Assembly (NCBI GenBank): GCA_020632655.1
Contig: JACKFD010000007.1
Coordinates: forward strand, 124,001 to 188,000
DNA length: 64,000 nt
DNA from: Spirochaetaceae bacterium
Lineage (GTDB): Bacteria > Myxococcota_A > UBA9160 > UBA4427
Direction of reading: 5' to 3'
Below the pieces are notes generated by a model. The model searched no databases, was not told the DNA's origin, and worked only from the letters and a program-made list of their open reading frames with translations. Made by a program: the position numbers and the translations under genes. Positions 44,462-53,763 of this stretch are shown here, piece after piece; the first letter of the stretch is position 1; each line of letters starts with the position of its first letter.

Positions 44462-44508
44462 GACGGGCGTTCACTCGTCGCATCGCGACCGCGGTCGGAA
44501 CGGGCGCG

Positions 44509-45849
44509 TCAGCGTGCGGGGCCGCCCGTGATCTCCGAGGGCTCGATGCCGATGTAGCGCTCGAGGTTGCGATGGGTGTTGATCACGCGCGCCTCCTCGC
44601 AGGACAGGTTGAGGTGCGTGAAGCCGGGCTGCTGGACGCCGCGCTGGGCGTCGCGCAGCAGGGCGATGTCCTGGTTCAGGACGAGGCCGAAGTCGACCTG
44701 ATCCAGCGGCAGCTCGACGTCGAAGGGCCGGCCGCGCGGCGTGCCGGGGATCTCGCGCTCGAAGGTCATGCCGACGAGCTCGGCCCGATCGGGCGTGGCG
44801 CCCGGCCGGGCGCATAGCACCTGCAGCAGGTCCGCCGTGATCAGCACGGTCAGGTTCGGGAAGATGTTGTACTGCTGCAGCTCGAGCAGCTGTCGCGCAC
44901 TCCAGCCCGAGAGGTCGATCCCCTTCGTCTCGCGCTGGAAGTCGCGGATCTTCTGGGCGATCAGCTCCAGCATGCTCGAGCCCGCCGGCACGGGAGGCGT
45001 CTCGCCCGGCTCCGTGATGCCCATGCGCTCGCCCTGGGTCCGCACGAAGGATTGCCAGATCGTCGTGTCGTCGGAGCGGACCAGCCGCGGACTCGCGACG
45101 CCGTAGAGCTGGCGCGAGACGCCCGTATGGCCCCAGATGGTCTGGCCCGCGTCGATGTCGTCCATGCAGCCGAGCATCTCGCGATGCAGCGTCTGCACGT
45201 GGTAGGTCTCGGAGAAGCCGTCGGCGACGAGCTTCCAGTTCGCCGGCGCCTCGGTCTTCATGCTCGCGACGCAGCGGAAGGAGTCGAGGTCGAAGGACGC
45301 GGCGTCCTCGGGCACGACCTCGAGGTACTCCGCGAGCGTCATCGCGTCGGGATCGAGGTTCACGAAGACCATCGGCCCCCAGGTGTCGACCTGGACCGGC
45401 GTGAGCGCGAGCGAGCCGCGATCGAGGTCCTTGCCGAAGCCCTTGTGCGAGGGCACGCCCGTCAGCTGACCGCGCAGGTCGTACATCCAACCGTGGTAGG
45501 GACAGCGCAGGTTCTTGAGGCCCTGACCCGAGCCCGTGCAGAGGACGTTGCCGCGATGGTGGCAGGCGTTCTGGAAGGCGCGCAGCTCGCCGTCGCGCCC
45601 CCGTACGATCAGGACGGCGTAGCGACCGACGCGATACTCGAACCAGTCACCGGGCTGCGAGACGTGATCGAGGCTGCAGGCGATCTGCCAGACCCGCGGC
45701 CAGACCCGCTCGTGCTCGAGGGCCGCAAACTCGGGCGAGTGATAGCGCGCGGCCGGGATGCGGACGGGGCTGCCCTCCGCGTTCCCGACCGACGTGATCG
45801 CCGTGCCGAGCATGTCCTCCCGCGTTCCACCGACCAGCTCGAGGCTCAT
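44509..45849 (-). CDS. Rieske non-haem iron oxygenase, large subunit
   Basis: A 446-residue ring-hydroxylating-type oxygenase alpha subunit. The Rieske cluster ligands are Cys96-x-His98 (NACHHRG) and Cys116-x-x-His119 (CPYHGW). The mononuclear iron site is NWKLVADGFSETYHVQTLH with His217 and His222, the acidic third ligand lying in the C-terminal half (about residues 365-380). It inserts oxygen into aromatic or related substrates with electrons from a reductase, which is not encoded nearby. No beta subunit follows, which favours the single-component class (alpha-3). AGGAG is 5 bp before the ATG. Confidence 0.9.
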   Translation of the reverse strand: MSLELVGGTREDMLGTAITSVGNAEGSPVRIPAARYHSPEFAALEHERVWPRVWQIACSLDHVSQPGDWFEYRVGRYAVLIVRGRDGELRAFQNACHHRGNVLCTGSGQGLKNLRCPYHGWMYDLRGQLTGVPSHKGFGKDLDRGSLALTPVQVDTWGPMVFVNLDPDAMTLAEYLEVVPEDAASFDLDSFRCVASMKTEAPANWKLVADGFSETYHVQTLHREMLGCMDDIDAGQTIWGHTGVSRQLYGVASPRLVRSDDTTIWQSFVRTQGERMGITEPGETPPVPAGSSMLELIAQKIRDFQRETKGIDLSGWSARQLLELQQYNIFPNLTVLITADLLQVLCARPGATPDRAELVGMTFEREIPGTPRGRPFDVELPLDQVDFGLVLNQDIALLRDAQRGVQQPGFTHLNLSCEEARVINTHRNLERYIGIEPSEITGGPAR

Positions 45850-45943
45850 GCCTGCTCCTTCCCGTCTTCGCTCGCGGCCTCCCCGTCGCACCGCCGCGCG
45901 CAGCGCAGTGCGGCGTCGTGCCGTCCTTCCTTCCGTCAGCCCC

Positions 45944-46834
45944 TCATCGCTCGGCGACCGGCCACGGCGTCATCTCGAGCCCCGGTCGCGGCAATCCCTC
46001 GATCGCGCAGACCCGACCCGGTGCGAGCTCCGTCGTGAAGAGCGTGCGTCGGTCGGATCCGCCGAAGCAGCAATTCGTCGGGAATGCACCCGGACCGAGG
46101 TCGATCGCGTCGACGGGCTTGCCGTCGGGATCGATCACCCGGATGCAATGGTCCATCGGACACGCGAGATAGAGCCGACCGTCGACGTCGAATGCGAAGC
46201 CGTCTCCGGGCGACTCGCCCGGCAGCTGCTCGATCCACCACTCGCTCTTCCCCGAGTCGGGATCGATCCAGAGCAGCCCCCGTGCCTCGACGATCAAGAG
46301 GCGCCCGTCGGGAGAGAGTGCAACTCCGTTGTCGTACTCGAAGCCGCTCGCGATCTCGCGCAGGCCGTTCTCGAGGTCGAATCGCCAGAAGCGGCCCGAA
46401 GCCCCCGTGTCGCCCGTGCCGCCATGGGGCGGGGGATCCGTGAAGTAGATCGTGCCGTCCTTCGCGACGACGAGATCGTTCGGCGCCTGCAGGTCCATCG
46501 ACGCGAGCGGCGTGACCCGGCCGTCGGGCGTGACGCGCTGGAGGCCAGGCGGGCCGGGGTTGTAGGGGATCTTCTTCGGGTCGATGCCGAGGGCCTCGGC
46601 GAAGACCGTGAAGTCGATGCCGCCGTTGTTCGTCACGACGAAGCCGCCGTCGCTCGCGAGCGCCGCGCTATTCGCGCCGCCGGGCATCGACACGAAGCGC
46701 TCGGTCTTGCCCGAGGCGGGATCGATCCGCAGCAGACCGCCCGGGGAGAGCGACGTGATGACGAGCTTTCCGTCCGGACACCAGACGGGGCCTTCGCCGA
46801 GGGGCACCTGATCGGTCACGACTTCGTATCGCAT
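45944..46834 (-). CDS. SMP-30/gluconolactonase-type six-bladed propeller hydrolase
   Basis: A 296-residue beta-propeller of the SMP-30 family: LGEGPVWCPDGKLVITSL with the metal Glu, TNNGG, QAPNDLVVAKDGTIYFTDPP with the metal Asn, NGVALSPDGRLLIVEA and GDGFAFDVDGRLYLA with the metal Asp. Members hydrolyse sugar or other lactones with a divalent metal. The ATG giving MRYEVVTDQVPLGEGP is preferred to a longer frame that reads into dispersed repeat copy B. It lies 94 bp upstream of the Rieske gene on the same strand and may be transcribed with it. Confidence 0.85.
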   Translation of the reverse strand: MRYEVVTDQVPLGEGPVWCPDGKLVITSLSPGGLLRIDPASGKTERFVSMPGGANSAALASDGGFVVTNNGGIDFTVFAEALGIDPKKIPYNPGPPGLQRVTPDGRVTPLASMDLQAPNDLVVAKDGTIYFTDPPPHGGTGDTGASGRFWRFDLENGLREIASGFEYDNGVALSPDGRLLIVEARGLLWIDPDSGKSEWWIEQLPGESPGDGFAFDVDGRLYLACPMDHCIRVIDPDGKPVDAIDLGPGAFPTNCCFGGSDRRTLFTTELAPGRVCAIEGLPRPGLEMTPWPVAER

Positions 46835-46909
46835 CGCGGCACTATCACCCAACCCCGGCGCGACGGCCACACGGCTTGCGTGCCTCGATCGAGCACCTTT
46901 TGGCGGCCT

Positions 46910-47007
46910 TGCCAGGCGCCCCGGACGGTCGCCGTGTCGCGAGCGCAGCTTCTGTCGGCGCGCGTAGGTCCCGGAGCCGGGATGGCACACGGCCGGGACG
47001 CCTGGCA
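46910..47007 (+). repeat. Dispersed intergenic repeat, copy B, with inverted ends
   Basis: The 98-bp element begins TGCCAGGCG and ends CGCCTGGCA, a perfect 9-bp inverted pair. Its first 64 bp match copy A near 26.3 kb at 58 positions. It fills much of the gap between the LLM oxidoreductase and SMP-30 genes. No transposase is present. It could be a small non-autonomous element or a REP-like sequence. Confidence 0.7.
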
Positions 47008-47029
47008 CGACCTCCAACGGTCTCCCGTT

Positions 47030-48019
47030 TCAGCTCTGCACCGAGCGCAACGCCTCGTAGAACCGCTCCGCTTCGCCGATGGGGTCGTCGCCGGCCGGTG
47101 TATAGAGGAGGTCCGTCGTGCCCGCGGCGGCGGCGGTGCGCGCGCGACCGAGCAGGTCCTTCGCGTCGCCGACCCAGCCGTGCCAGGGAATCGCGTCGCC
47201 GAAGGCCGCGAGACCGAGGCGATCGGCTTCGCTCAGGTGCGAGCAATGGCCCGAATGCACGGCGAGGTGCCGCTCTGCTTCGTCGGGGCGCTCGGCGACG
47301 ATGCGCTCGAGCCAGGCGGCGCCTCCCGGTACGTCGCGCAGCGCCTCGGGCGAGGACTCCCAGAGGAAGTGGTACATGCCCGCCTGCCAGGGTCCGACCG
47401 CCTCGAGCACCCGCGGCGAGACGGGTGACTCGCCGGGCGCGAGCACGGCGCCGTTCACCATCTGCACGGCAACGTCGAAGGGCTCGGGCGGCGGCGTCGT
47501 GCCCATCCAGCCATCCGCGATCTCCCGGGTGATCGCCATGCCCTTCGGCCCGAAGGCCGAGAGCAGGATCGGCACGTCGATCGGACGCGCCTTCGCCATC
47601 TCCGGGCGATGGATCATCTGACAGCGCTCACCGTCGATCGTGACGACCTCGCCCCGCAGCAGGCTCTTCAGCTGCAGCACGTACTCGCGCGTGAAGCGCC
47701 AGGTGAGGGGCCCCTTGCCGAGGATGTTGCGCGCCGTGTAGCCCGTGCCGACCGCGCAGACGAGGCGCCCGGGCGCGAGGCGATCGATCGTCGCGATCGC
47801 AGAGGCCGTCGTCATGACGTGCCGCAGGTTCGGGACGAGTACGGCCGTCCCGAGCCCGATCCGATCCGTCGCGTCGGCGATCAGCGCCATGTGCGCCCAG
47901 AGGTCCTCGTAGATCGCGGCCGAGTCGTAGAGCCAGACGCGGTCGTAGCCGAGCGCCTCGGCGCGGATCGCGAGGTCCCGGGCCTTCGGTCCGGGCGGGA
48001 TGCCGACGGAGAGCTTCAT
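47030..48019 (-). CDS. LLM-class (luciferase-like) F420- or flavin-dependent oxidoreductase
   Basis: A 329-residue TIM-barrel protein of the luciferase-like family: MKLSVGIPPG, AEALGYDRVWLYDSAA, RIGLGTAVLVPN, SAIATIDRLAPGRLVCAVGTGYTAR and VPILLSAFGPKGMAITREIADGW. The pattern is closest to methylene-H4MPT-reductase-like members, which often use F420 rather than FMN; the cofactor cannot be proved by sequence. Together with the DDN-type protein near 59.4 kb it hints that F420 is used. Stand-alone or first in a run with the SMP-30 gene 195 bp downstream. Confidence 0.85.
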   Translation of the reverse strand: MKLSVGIPPGPKARDLAIRAEALGYDRVWLYDSAAIYEDLWAHMALIADATDRIGLGTAVLVPNLRHVMTTASAIATIDRLAPGRLVCAVGTGYTARNILGKGPLTWRFTREYVLQLKSLLRGEVVTIDGERCQMIHRPEMAKARPIDVPILLSAFGPKGMAITREIADGWMGTTPPPEPFDVAVQMVNGAVLAPGESPVSPRVLEAVGPWQAGMYHFLWESSPEALRDVPGGAAWLERIVAERPDEAERHLAVHSGHCSHLSEADRLGLAAFGDAIPWHGWVGDAKDLLGRARTAAAAGTTDLLYTPAGDDPIGEAERFYEALRSVQS

Positions 48020-48098
48020 CTCAGGTCCTCTTCGGTTCGTGGCGTTCGATCTGGCGGGCGCGCGTCCGTCGATCGACGACGCACAGCGCGGATTCGCG

Positions 48099-49364
48099 TC
48101 AGGGAGCCTTTCGCACCACCTCGTCGAAGGGCACGACGCGCAGGGTCGCGACCTCCGGCGTCTCGGCGGGCAGGAAGTGGCGCCAGTAGATCGTGCCCCT
48201 TTCGCGCCCGGCCGTGTCGAGCCAGTTCGGGACGCCGGGATCGCGATGGGCGATCACGATCCGGAAGCGGCGATCGTCGTCGAGCACCATCTGCCGCGCG
48301 TTCAAGGAGACGGTCCGGTCGCGGTAGTCCTCCGTCTTGCCCATCTCGTTCCAGAGCACGACGTTCGAGAAGACACCCTCCGGCAGACGCCCCTCCATCA
48401 CGAGCGCCTCGTCGGGCCCGATCGCGTAGGGCCCCGCCGAGTAGGCGGCGTCGACCGCTCCCCAGCCGCCGCCTTCCTTCGCCGCCTCCCAATCCTCCGG
48501 ACGACCGAGCGTATTGGGCGTGCTCGAGAACCAGCCGGGCAGCGGCCGACCGGGTACGGAGAGCACCTGGTAGCCGTACTTCGAGCGCACCCAGTTCGCG
48601 ACCCGTTCGAGCCGCTTCGCGATCGTCGCGTCGTCCGCCGCCGGCGTCGGCCCCGACCCGTCGGTCTCGCGCGCGATCTCGAGCTCGGGGACGGTCGTCG
48701 GATCCGCCGCGGCCGAGCGCTCGTTCTGGTAGTAGAAGCGGACGACGAGCGAGCCCGCGTCGGGCTCGAGCTTCATCCAGTTGCCCGGCTGCTCGTCGGC
48801 GGCGATCACGACCTCGTATGAACCGTCGGGCTCGAAGTGCATGTCGCGCATCTTCAGATCGGCGACGACCCCGCTCGGCCAGGCGCCGTCGCGATCGCCG
48901 CGATGCAGCGTGAAGTTGAGGTAGACCTCGCTGCCCCGCCTTCCGCGGACCCGGTAGACCCCGTCGCCACGCAAGGGCGTGAAGTAGTAACGCGCGTCCG
49001 GGTTGTCGCTCCACTTGCGCAGCGGCGTCACGATCGGGCTGAAGCGCGGCTTGTCGAAGTCCTCCGTCGCGTAGAACTCGAGCGCGCCCCAGAGCACCTG
49101 GGCGAGGGACTCGTGGGCGATCGCGTCGTGCTCCACCGTAGTGACACCGCGCGCCGGGCCGATCCACTCGTCGCTGATCTCGTGCAGCAGCGCGAGCAGG
49201 GCCTGGAAGGACTCGCGACTCTCGCTCTCCATCCTCTCCTCCGTCTCGACCTCCACGGTCGTCGCCTGCGGATCGCCACCCTGCGTCGCGCAGCCCGCCG
49301 CGAGCGCGCTCGCGAATCCCGCCACGACCAAACATCCGATCCCCGAATGGACACCGCCTCTCAA
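48099..49364 (-). CDS. DUF1214-like lipoprotein, second copy type
   Basis: A 421-residue lipoprotein: TTG start, a hydrophobic stretch from residue 8 and Cys25 in LAAGC. The mature protein has PDARYYFTPLRGDGVYRVRG, GSYEVVIAADEQPGNWMKLEPDAGSLVVRFYY (two blocks) and a C-terminal NWLDTAGRERGTIYWRHF, matching DUF1214-type proteins; the ending parallels WVDTTGLPKGTIGMRFIY of the gene at 4512. Function unknown; periplasmic by its signal. AAGGGAG stands about 8 bp before the TTG and no ATG precedes the signal peptide. It is 41 bp downstream of the sulfotransferase gene, so co-transcription is likely. Confidence 0.75.
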   Translation of the reverse strand: MRGGVHSGIGCLVVAGFASALAAGCATQGGDPQATTVEVETEERMESESRESFQALLALLHEISDEWIGPARGVTTVEHDAIAHESLAQVLWGALEFYATEDFDKPRFSPIVTPLRKWSDNPDARYYFTPLRGDGVYRVRGRRGSEVYLNFTLHRGDRDGAWPSGVVADLKMRDMHFEPDGSYEVVIAADEQPGNWMKLEPDAGSLVVRFYYQNERSAAADPTTVPELEIARETDGSGPTPAADDATIAKRLERVANWVRSKYGYQVLSVPGRPLPGWFSSTPNTLGRPEDWEAAKEGGGWGAVDAAYSAGPYAIGPDEALVMEGRLPEGVFSNVVLWNEMGKTEDYRDRTVSLNARQMVLDDDRRFRIVIAHRDPGVPNWLDTAGRERGTIYWRHFLPAETPEVATLRVVPFDEVVRKAP

Positions 49365-49405
49365 GTCGTCGTCTCCCTTCGTCGCCGACGCCCCGGCACG
49401 CCGTC

Positions 49406-50668
49406 TCAGTCCGCCTCGCGCGCGACGCCGAACGTCTCCATGTACTCACGCGCGCCGGCCCGGATCGACTCGGGGTCGAGGCCCACGTCCTCGTAGCGGT
49501 AGACGACGCGTCCGAGCTTGCCCCGCGGATGCTCGTCCTGATAGCGCCGCAGCCGATCGAGGGTCGCGTCGCTCGCGTCGAGGCCGGCGAACTCGAGCAC
49601 CCGGCGCGCTGCCTCGATCGGGTCCTTCATGTAGGCGTCGAAGTGCACGCGCTGGAGCTGGTCGGCCGGGACGAGGCCGGCGTCGCGCACGGCGGCGGCG
49701 AGGCGATGGCGATTCATCTCCTCGACGAGGCGGCTGATCTCGATGGGATCGACCCGGCGCGCCGTGAGCCGGCGGTTGTAGGCGGTCATGTAGGCGAGCG
49801 AGAGCACCACCCGTGCCGGATCGCGGAAGGTCATCACGAAGCGTGCGTCCGGGTAGATGCGCAGGAGGGGACCGATGTTCTCGAGGTGCATGGGGCTCTT
49901 CAGCACCCAACGCTTGCCCCCGTCGCGCAGGAACGACACGAGCTGCAGCACGCGCTTCGTGTAGGCGTAGGCGGGGGTGTGGTCGCGGCGGCAGTACCAT
50001 TCCGTATAGCTCGGTGCCCGGAACATGGTCGCGAAGTTCGAGCAGGCGAAGGCCATGAGCAGGAAGCCGATCTCCTCGTGCGGCGTCCACGCGTCGAGCT
50101 CGTGCATCGCCTGCTGATGCGGCGTGAGCTGTCCCCCCTGATCGAGCCCCGCCTGCGCCCGCTCGGCGCGGGGCCCCGGCTCCGCCGTCTCGCCCGGCAG
50201 CGGCACCGGCTCGGTCGCCTCCCAATACGGGAGGAAGCGCAGCTCCGGATGGACCGAGAGCAGGTTGTGCAGATGGCTCGTGCCCGTGCGCGGCAGTCCC
50301 ACGATCAGGACGGGTCGTTCGATCGGCCGCTCGAGGGCCTCGGGATGCCGCGCGATCGCCGCCTCGACGAGCAGCCGATTCGAGAGCAGCCGCACGATCT
50401 GCCCGCGCGCCGAGAGGCGACCCATGAGACTGAGATCCGCCTCGGTCTCGAGGGCCGGCAAGAGGACGCCCAGCCCCTCGCGGAAGTCGTCGGGTCCGAA
50501 GTCCGTGAGCCCGCCCGCGCGCTCGCTCGCCTCCGCGAAGAGCGACGCCTCGTCGAGGGGTACACGCCGCCCCGCCTCCTCGGCCGACACGTCGTTCATC
50601 GTGCGCACGGCCTCCGGCAGGACGGGGTTCGCGAGGTCGTCGATATGGATGTCGGGCGGTCGGGCCAT
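49406..50668 (-). CDS. Sulfotransferase family protein
   Basis: A 420-residue sulfotransferase. The 5'-phosphosulfate loop is VGLPRTGTS (123-131); FVMTFRDPARVVLSLAYM gives the 3'-phosphate site with Arg and a Ser; RWVLKSPMHLENIG precedes it. The N-terminal ~110 residues are a helical extension found in large environmental sulfotransferases. They transfer sulfate from PAPS to hydroxyl groups of sterols, polyketides or similar small molecules; the acceptor is unknown. The ATG at 50668 is followed by MARPPDIHIDDLANP. The kinase gene upstream (same strand) ends 95 bp earlier. Confidence 0.85.
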   Translation of the reverse strand: MARPPDIHIDDLANPVLPEAVRTMNDVSAEEAGRRVPLDEASLFAEASERAGGLTDFGPDDFREGLGVLLPALETEADLSLMGRLSARGQIVRLLSNRLLVEAAIARHPEALERPIERPVLIVGLPRTGTSHLHNLLSVHPELRFLPYWEATEPVPLPGETAEPGPRAERAQAGLDQGGQLTPHQQAMHELDAWTPHEEIGFLLMAFACSNFATMFRAPSYTEWYCRRDHTPAYAYTKRVLQLVSFLRDGGKRWVLKSPMHLENIGPLLRIYPDARFVMTFRDPARVVLSLAYMTAYNRRLTARRVDPIEISRLVEEMNRHRLAAAVRDAGLVPADQLQRVHFDAYMKDPIEAARRVLEFAGLDASDATLDRLRRYQDEHPRGKLGRVVYRYEDVGLDPESIRAGAREYMETFGVAREAD

Positions 50669-50763
50669 CGGGAGGAGGACTCCAGGCTTCGGGCCATCGC
50701 CGCTCGAGCGGCGCGACGACCCCGGTCACGCGTCGTCCGCCACGACGACGAGGGAGATGTGCT

Positions 50764-51831
50764 CTAGATCCCGAGCTGTCGTCGCAGCTGACGGATCGGG
50801 AAGTTGTCGACGAAGAGCTCGTCCGCGAGGTCGGCGCCCTTGCGGCGCAGCTGCCGCATCACGGCGATCTGCACGGACCCGCGCCAGAACGTCGCGAAGA
50901 CGAGGTTGTAGTGGAAGTGCTGGACCGGGAGGCCGCTCGCGCGTTCGTAGAGCGCGATCAGCTCCTCGACGTCCGGCGTCCCGGGGAGTGCCACGCCCCC
51001 CGCCGCGTCCTGCGCGCGCAGGTCCGAGAGATGCAGCGACGCGAGATCCGCCTCGGGATCGCCGATCGTCGCCATCTCCCAGTCGATCACGGCCGCGACG
51101 TCCCGCGTCCCCGGCGCGAAGAGCACGTTGCCGAGCTTCGCGTCGCCCCAGCAGAGGGCCAACCGCGCGTCCTTCGGCCGCTCCTGCTCGAGGAAGGCGA
51201 TCGCGTCGTCGAAGACGGGCACGGCCTCGCGCGGATCGTCCTTGAGGAAGGTGTCGAGGTAGCGCCGCCAGTAGCCCAGGGCCGCCGTCGCCGGGTCGTC
51301 GCCCGCCTGCGTGCCCGGCACGCGCCCCCCGCCGAGCGCGCGCCAATCGAGGGCGTGAAGCTTCGCCACGGCCTCGATCGTGCCGCGCCACATGTGCGCG
51401 CGTGTCTCGGGCGACGCGTCCTTGTAGAAGCCCTCGCCCTGATAGGTCGGCCAGTCGAGGGGCGCTTCGCCGTCGACCACGCGCATCACGAGGAAGGGCA
51501 CCCCGAGCACGCCCGGATCCTCCTCGAGCCAGAGCACCTCGGGAACGGGCACGCGGCCCGTCGCCCCGACCGCCCGCATCACGTGGGCCTGCAGCCCGAG
51601 GTCGTACTCGGGGAAGGGCCCGCCCTCCCGCGGCGCACAGCGCAGCACGGCGTCGATGCGTTCGGACTCGGAACCGGCGTCGGGGTCGAGCTCGATCGAG
51701 AAGAGCTGGGTGTCGCTCGACTGGCCGGCGGTCGGCTTCCGGGGCTCGCTGATCCGCAGGCGCGGCGCCTCGGGCATCCGCTCGCGCAGCCAGCCTTCGA
51801 GGGTCGTGCGAAGATCGATCGGGTCGCTCAT
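50764..51831 (-). CDS. Aminoglycoside-phosphotransferase-fold kinase
   Basis: A 355-residue protein of the APH family, of the type linked to acyl-CoA dehydrogenases (ACAD10/11-like) rather than to antibiotic resistance. The catalytic loop reads CWGDAKLGNVLF, where Trp replaces the usual His of HGD but Asp and Asn remain; the metal-binding motif is IDWEMATIGDPEADLA. The N-terminal lobe carries LRISEPRKPTAGQSSDTQLFS. The phosphorylated substrate may be a hydroxyacyl-CoA or other alcohol. The ATG at 51831 is preferred over an upstream frame that reads into the divergent gene. Confidence 0.83.
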   Translation of the reverse strand: MSDPIDLRTTLEGWLRERMPEAPRLRISEPRKPTAGQSSDTQLFSIELDPDAGSESERIDAVLRCAPREGGPFPEYDLGLQAHVMRAVGATGRVPVPEVLWLEEDPGVLGVPFLVMRVVDGEAPLDWPTYQGEGFYKDASPETRAHMWRGTIEAVAKLHALDWRALGGGRVPGTQAGDDPATAALGYWRRYLDTFLKDDPREAVPVFDDAIAFLEQERPKDARLALCWGDAKLGNVLFAPGTRDVAAVIDWEMATIGDPEADLASLHLSDLRAQDAAGGVALPGTPDVEELIALYERASGLPVQHFHYNLVFATFWRGSVQIAVMRQLRRKGADLADELFVDNFPIRQLRRQLGI

Positions 51832-51901
51832 GCTGCGACTATGATACGCGGCGGCGATCCCGGCCACCCCGCCCCCGACCGAGAGGAAGAAGAGCGACCC
51901 C

Positions 51902-53026
51902 ATGCTGACTCCGATGGACGACACCCTCTGGCACCAGCTCCCGACGACCTTCGACCACGTCGGCACGAGCGATCCCCGCTTCTTCGATCGCTTCTGGTTC
52001 GCGGCCAGCGACCCGGCCGGCCAGGGCACCCTCCAGCTCACCCTCGGCGCCTACAACAACATGAACGTGATGGACGGCGGCTTCGTCGCGATCCGGAGCG
52101 GGCGCCAGCACAACCTGCGCGTGTCGCGCTCGCTGCGCCCGCGCTTCGAGACGGCCTGCGGTCCGATCCGGGTCGAGGTCGTCGAGCCGCTGCATCACGC
52201 ACGGCTGCTCGTCGAAGACGGCGCGCACGGCATGGCCGCCGAGCTCGACTGGAAGTCGATCCTGCCCGCGCAGGAAGAGATCCCGCGCTTCACCCGCGTG
52301 CGCGGCCGCGTCGTCGAGGAGTCGCGTCGCTTCGACCAGATCGGCGAGCTCTCGGGCTGGATCCGGCTGGCGGGCGAGCGCGTCGAGCTCGATCGTTGGT
52401 GGGCGACCCGCGACCATTCCTGGGGCGTGCGCGAGCGCATGGGAATCGAGGAGCCCGTCACGGGTCCCCCCGCGCCGCCGAGCGCCGGCAGCCTCTTCGC
52501 CTTCCTCTTCTTCTCGACCGGCGGCTACGGTGGCCACCTCCAGGTCGCACAGCACGAGGGTCGCCCCGACTACTTCACCTGCGAGCTCACGCGCCGCGAC
52601 GATCCGCAGGCCGATCCGGTCGAGCTGCACCTGCCCGACCGCGCCCCGATCGCCATCACCTTCTCCGACGACCGCAGCCCCCGCCGATTCCGGACCGCGC
52701 GTTTCTCCGGTCGGCTCGCGGACGGCAGCGCCGTCGAGATCGAGACGACGGCCCTCGGCTGTGCGGTCGACATGCAGGGCCTCGGCTACGGCGGCTACGA
52801 CGATGCGCGCGGTCTCGGGGTCTGGCGCGGGGACTCGCATCTCGAGCACGACGTCTGGGACGTCTCGCATCCCTCGGACGTCGTCCGCGCGAGCGGGACC
52901 GTCCGCCCGATCCATCGCATCCAGCCGGTACGTGTCGTGATGCGCGGCGGCGGGCTCGATGGCGAGGGGACGGGCAGCCTCACGTTGATCGCGGAGGGGC
53001 GGCTGCCGCAGCTCGGGCTCGGCTGA
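51902..53026 (+). CDS. CrtC/AttH lipocalin-like protein (function unknown)
   Basis: A 374-residue beta-rich protein with no signal peptide. It resembles the two-barrel CrtC/AttH-like (hydroxyneurosporene synthase-type) fold: FFDRFWFAASDPAGQGTL, HNLRVSRSLRP, WWATRDHSWGVRE (a charged motif common in these proteins), and a C-terminal GYGGYDDARGLGVWRGD. Close relatives occur in environmental bacteria beside APH-type kinases and sulfotransferases, as here. No catalytic function is known. Start is ATG 51902 or ATG 51914. It diverges from the kinase gene across 70 bp. Confidence 0.65.
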   Translation: MLTPMDDTLWHQLPTTFDHVGTSDPRFFDRFWFAASDPAGQGTLQLTLGAYNNMNVMDGGFVAIRSGRQHNLRVSRSLRPRFETACGPIRVEVVEPLHHARLLVEDGAHGMAAELDWKSILPAQEEIPRFTRVRGRVVEESRRFDQIGELSGWIRLAGERVELDRWWATRDHSWGVRERMGIEEPVTGPPAPPSAGSLFAFLFFSTGGYGGHLQVAQHEGRPDYFTCELTRRDDPQADPVELHLPDRAPIAITFSDDRSPRRFRTARFSGRLADGSAVEIETTALGCAVDMQGLGYGGYDDARGLGVWRGDSHLEHDVWDVSHPSDVVRASGTVRPIHRIQPVRVVMRGGGLDGEGTGSLTLIAEGRLPQLGLG

Positions 53027-53098
53027 GCGCGACGCGCCGGACAGCGCCACGCGGGGCGACGCCGCGCCGCGCCGCGACGCCCGCCCGCTCGCGACGCC

Positions 53099-53743
53099 TC
53101 AGACCTCCGCCGTGTAGGGCGGCGCCGGGTCGTATTCCATGGCGCGCTGGGTGTTGCGCGCGTGCTCGACGCCGAAGATCTGGCCCGTGAGCCAGAGCGC
53201 CATGTCGATCCCCGCCGATACGCCGGCCGAGGTGACGAGGTTGCCGTCGCGCACATAACGCACGCGCTCGAGCACCTCCGTCTCGCCCGCCGCCGTCTCG
53301 CGCAGGGTCGGCAGATACGCCCAGTGCGTCGTGATGCGGCGCCCGCGCGTGAGCCCCGCCCGCTCGAGCACGGCCGACCCCGTACACACGCTCGTGACCC
53401 ACGCACAGCCCGGCGCCTGCTTCCGCAGGAACTCGAGCATCGCCTCGTTCTTCATCTCGCGACGCGTGCCGATCCCGCCCGGGATCAGCAGCAGGTCGAG
53501 CCGCGGCGCGTCGGCAAAGGCGTGATCCGTCTCGACCCGCATCCCCTTCGCACCCGTCACGACACCGCCGCGCTCCGCGATCAGCCGCACGCGGATCCGC
53601 TTCGCCGCATGCGAAGGCGAAGCGATCTCCCGCGCCATCGTGAAGACCTCGAAGGGCCCGACCCAGTCGAGCTCCTCCGCCTGATCGAAGAGCACGAGCC
53701 CGATCTCGTAGTCGCCGTCGCCGCTCGCCCGCGCAGTCGTCAT
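53099..53743 (-). CDS. DJ-1/PfpI-family protein
   Basis: A 214-residue class I glutamine-amidotransferase-like protein. The nucleophile elbow is VTSVCTGSAVL with Cys120; PGGIGTRREM lies before it; THWAYLPTL and DGNLVTSAGVSAGIDMAL follow. Enzymes of this branch include isonitrile hydratases and glyoxalase-like or chaperone proteins; the activity here is unknown. GGGAGGCAGAAGG stands right before the ATG. It is 20 bp downstream of the GlxA-type regulator and shares the same fold with that protein's N-terminal domain, so the pair is likely functionally linked. Confidence 0.87.
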   Translation of the reverse strand: MTTARASGDGDYEIGLVLFDQAEELDWVGPFEVFTMAREIASPSHAAKRIRVRLIAERGGVVTGAKGMRVETDHAFADAPRLDLLLIPGGIGTRREMKNEAMLEFLRKQAPGCAWVTSVCTGSAVLERAGLTRGRRITTHWAYLPTLRETAAGETEVLERVRYVRDGNLVTSAGVSAGIDMALWLTGQIFGVEHARNTQRAMEYDPAPPYTAEV

Positions 53744-53763
53744 CCTTCTGCCTCCCCGCGGCC

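Noticed and set aside
47030..48019. Bacterial luciferase (lux) gene
   Set aside because: Only the barrel fold is shared; no luxB, luxC, luxD or luxE accompany it and the motifs fit F420-type oxidoreductases.
50764..51831. Antibiotic resistance kinase
   Set aside because: The sequence resembles the ACAD10/11-like branch (CWGD...N, IDWE..TIGDP) and sits among catabolic genes, not with mobile or resistance elements.
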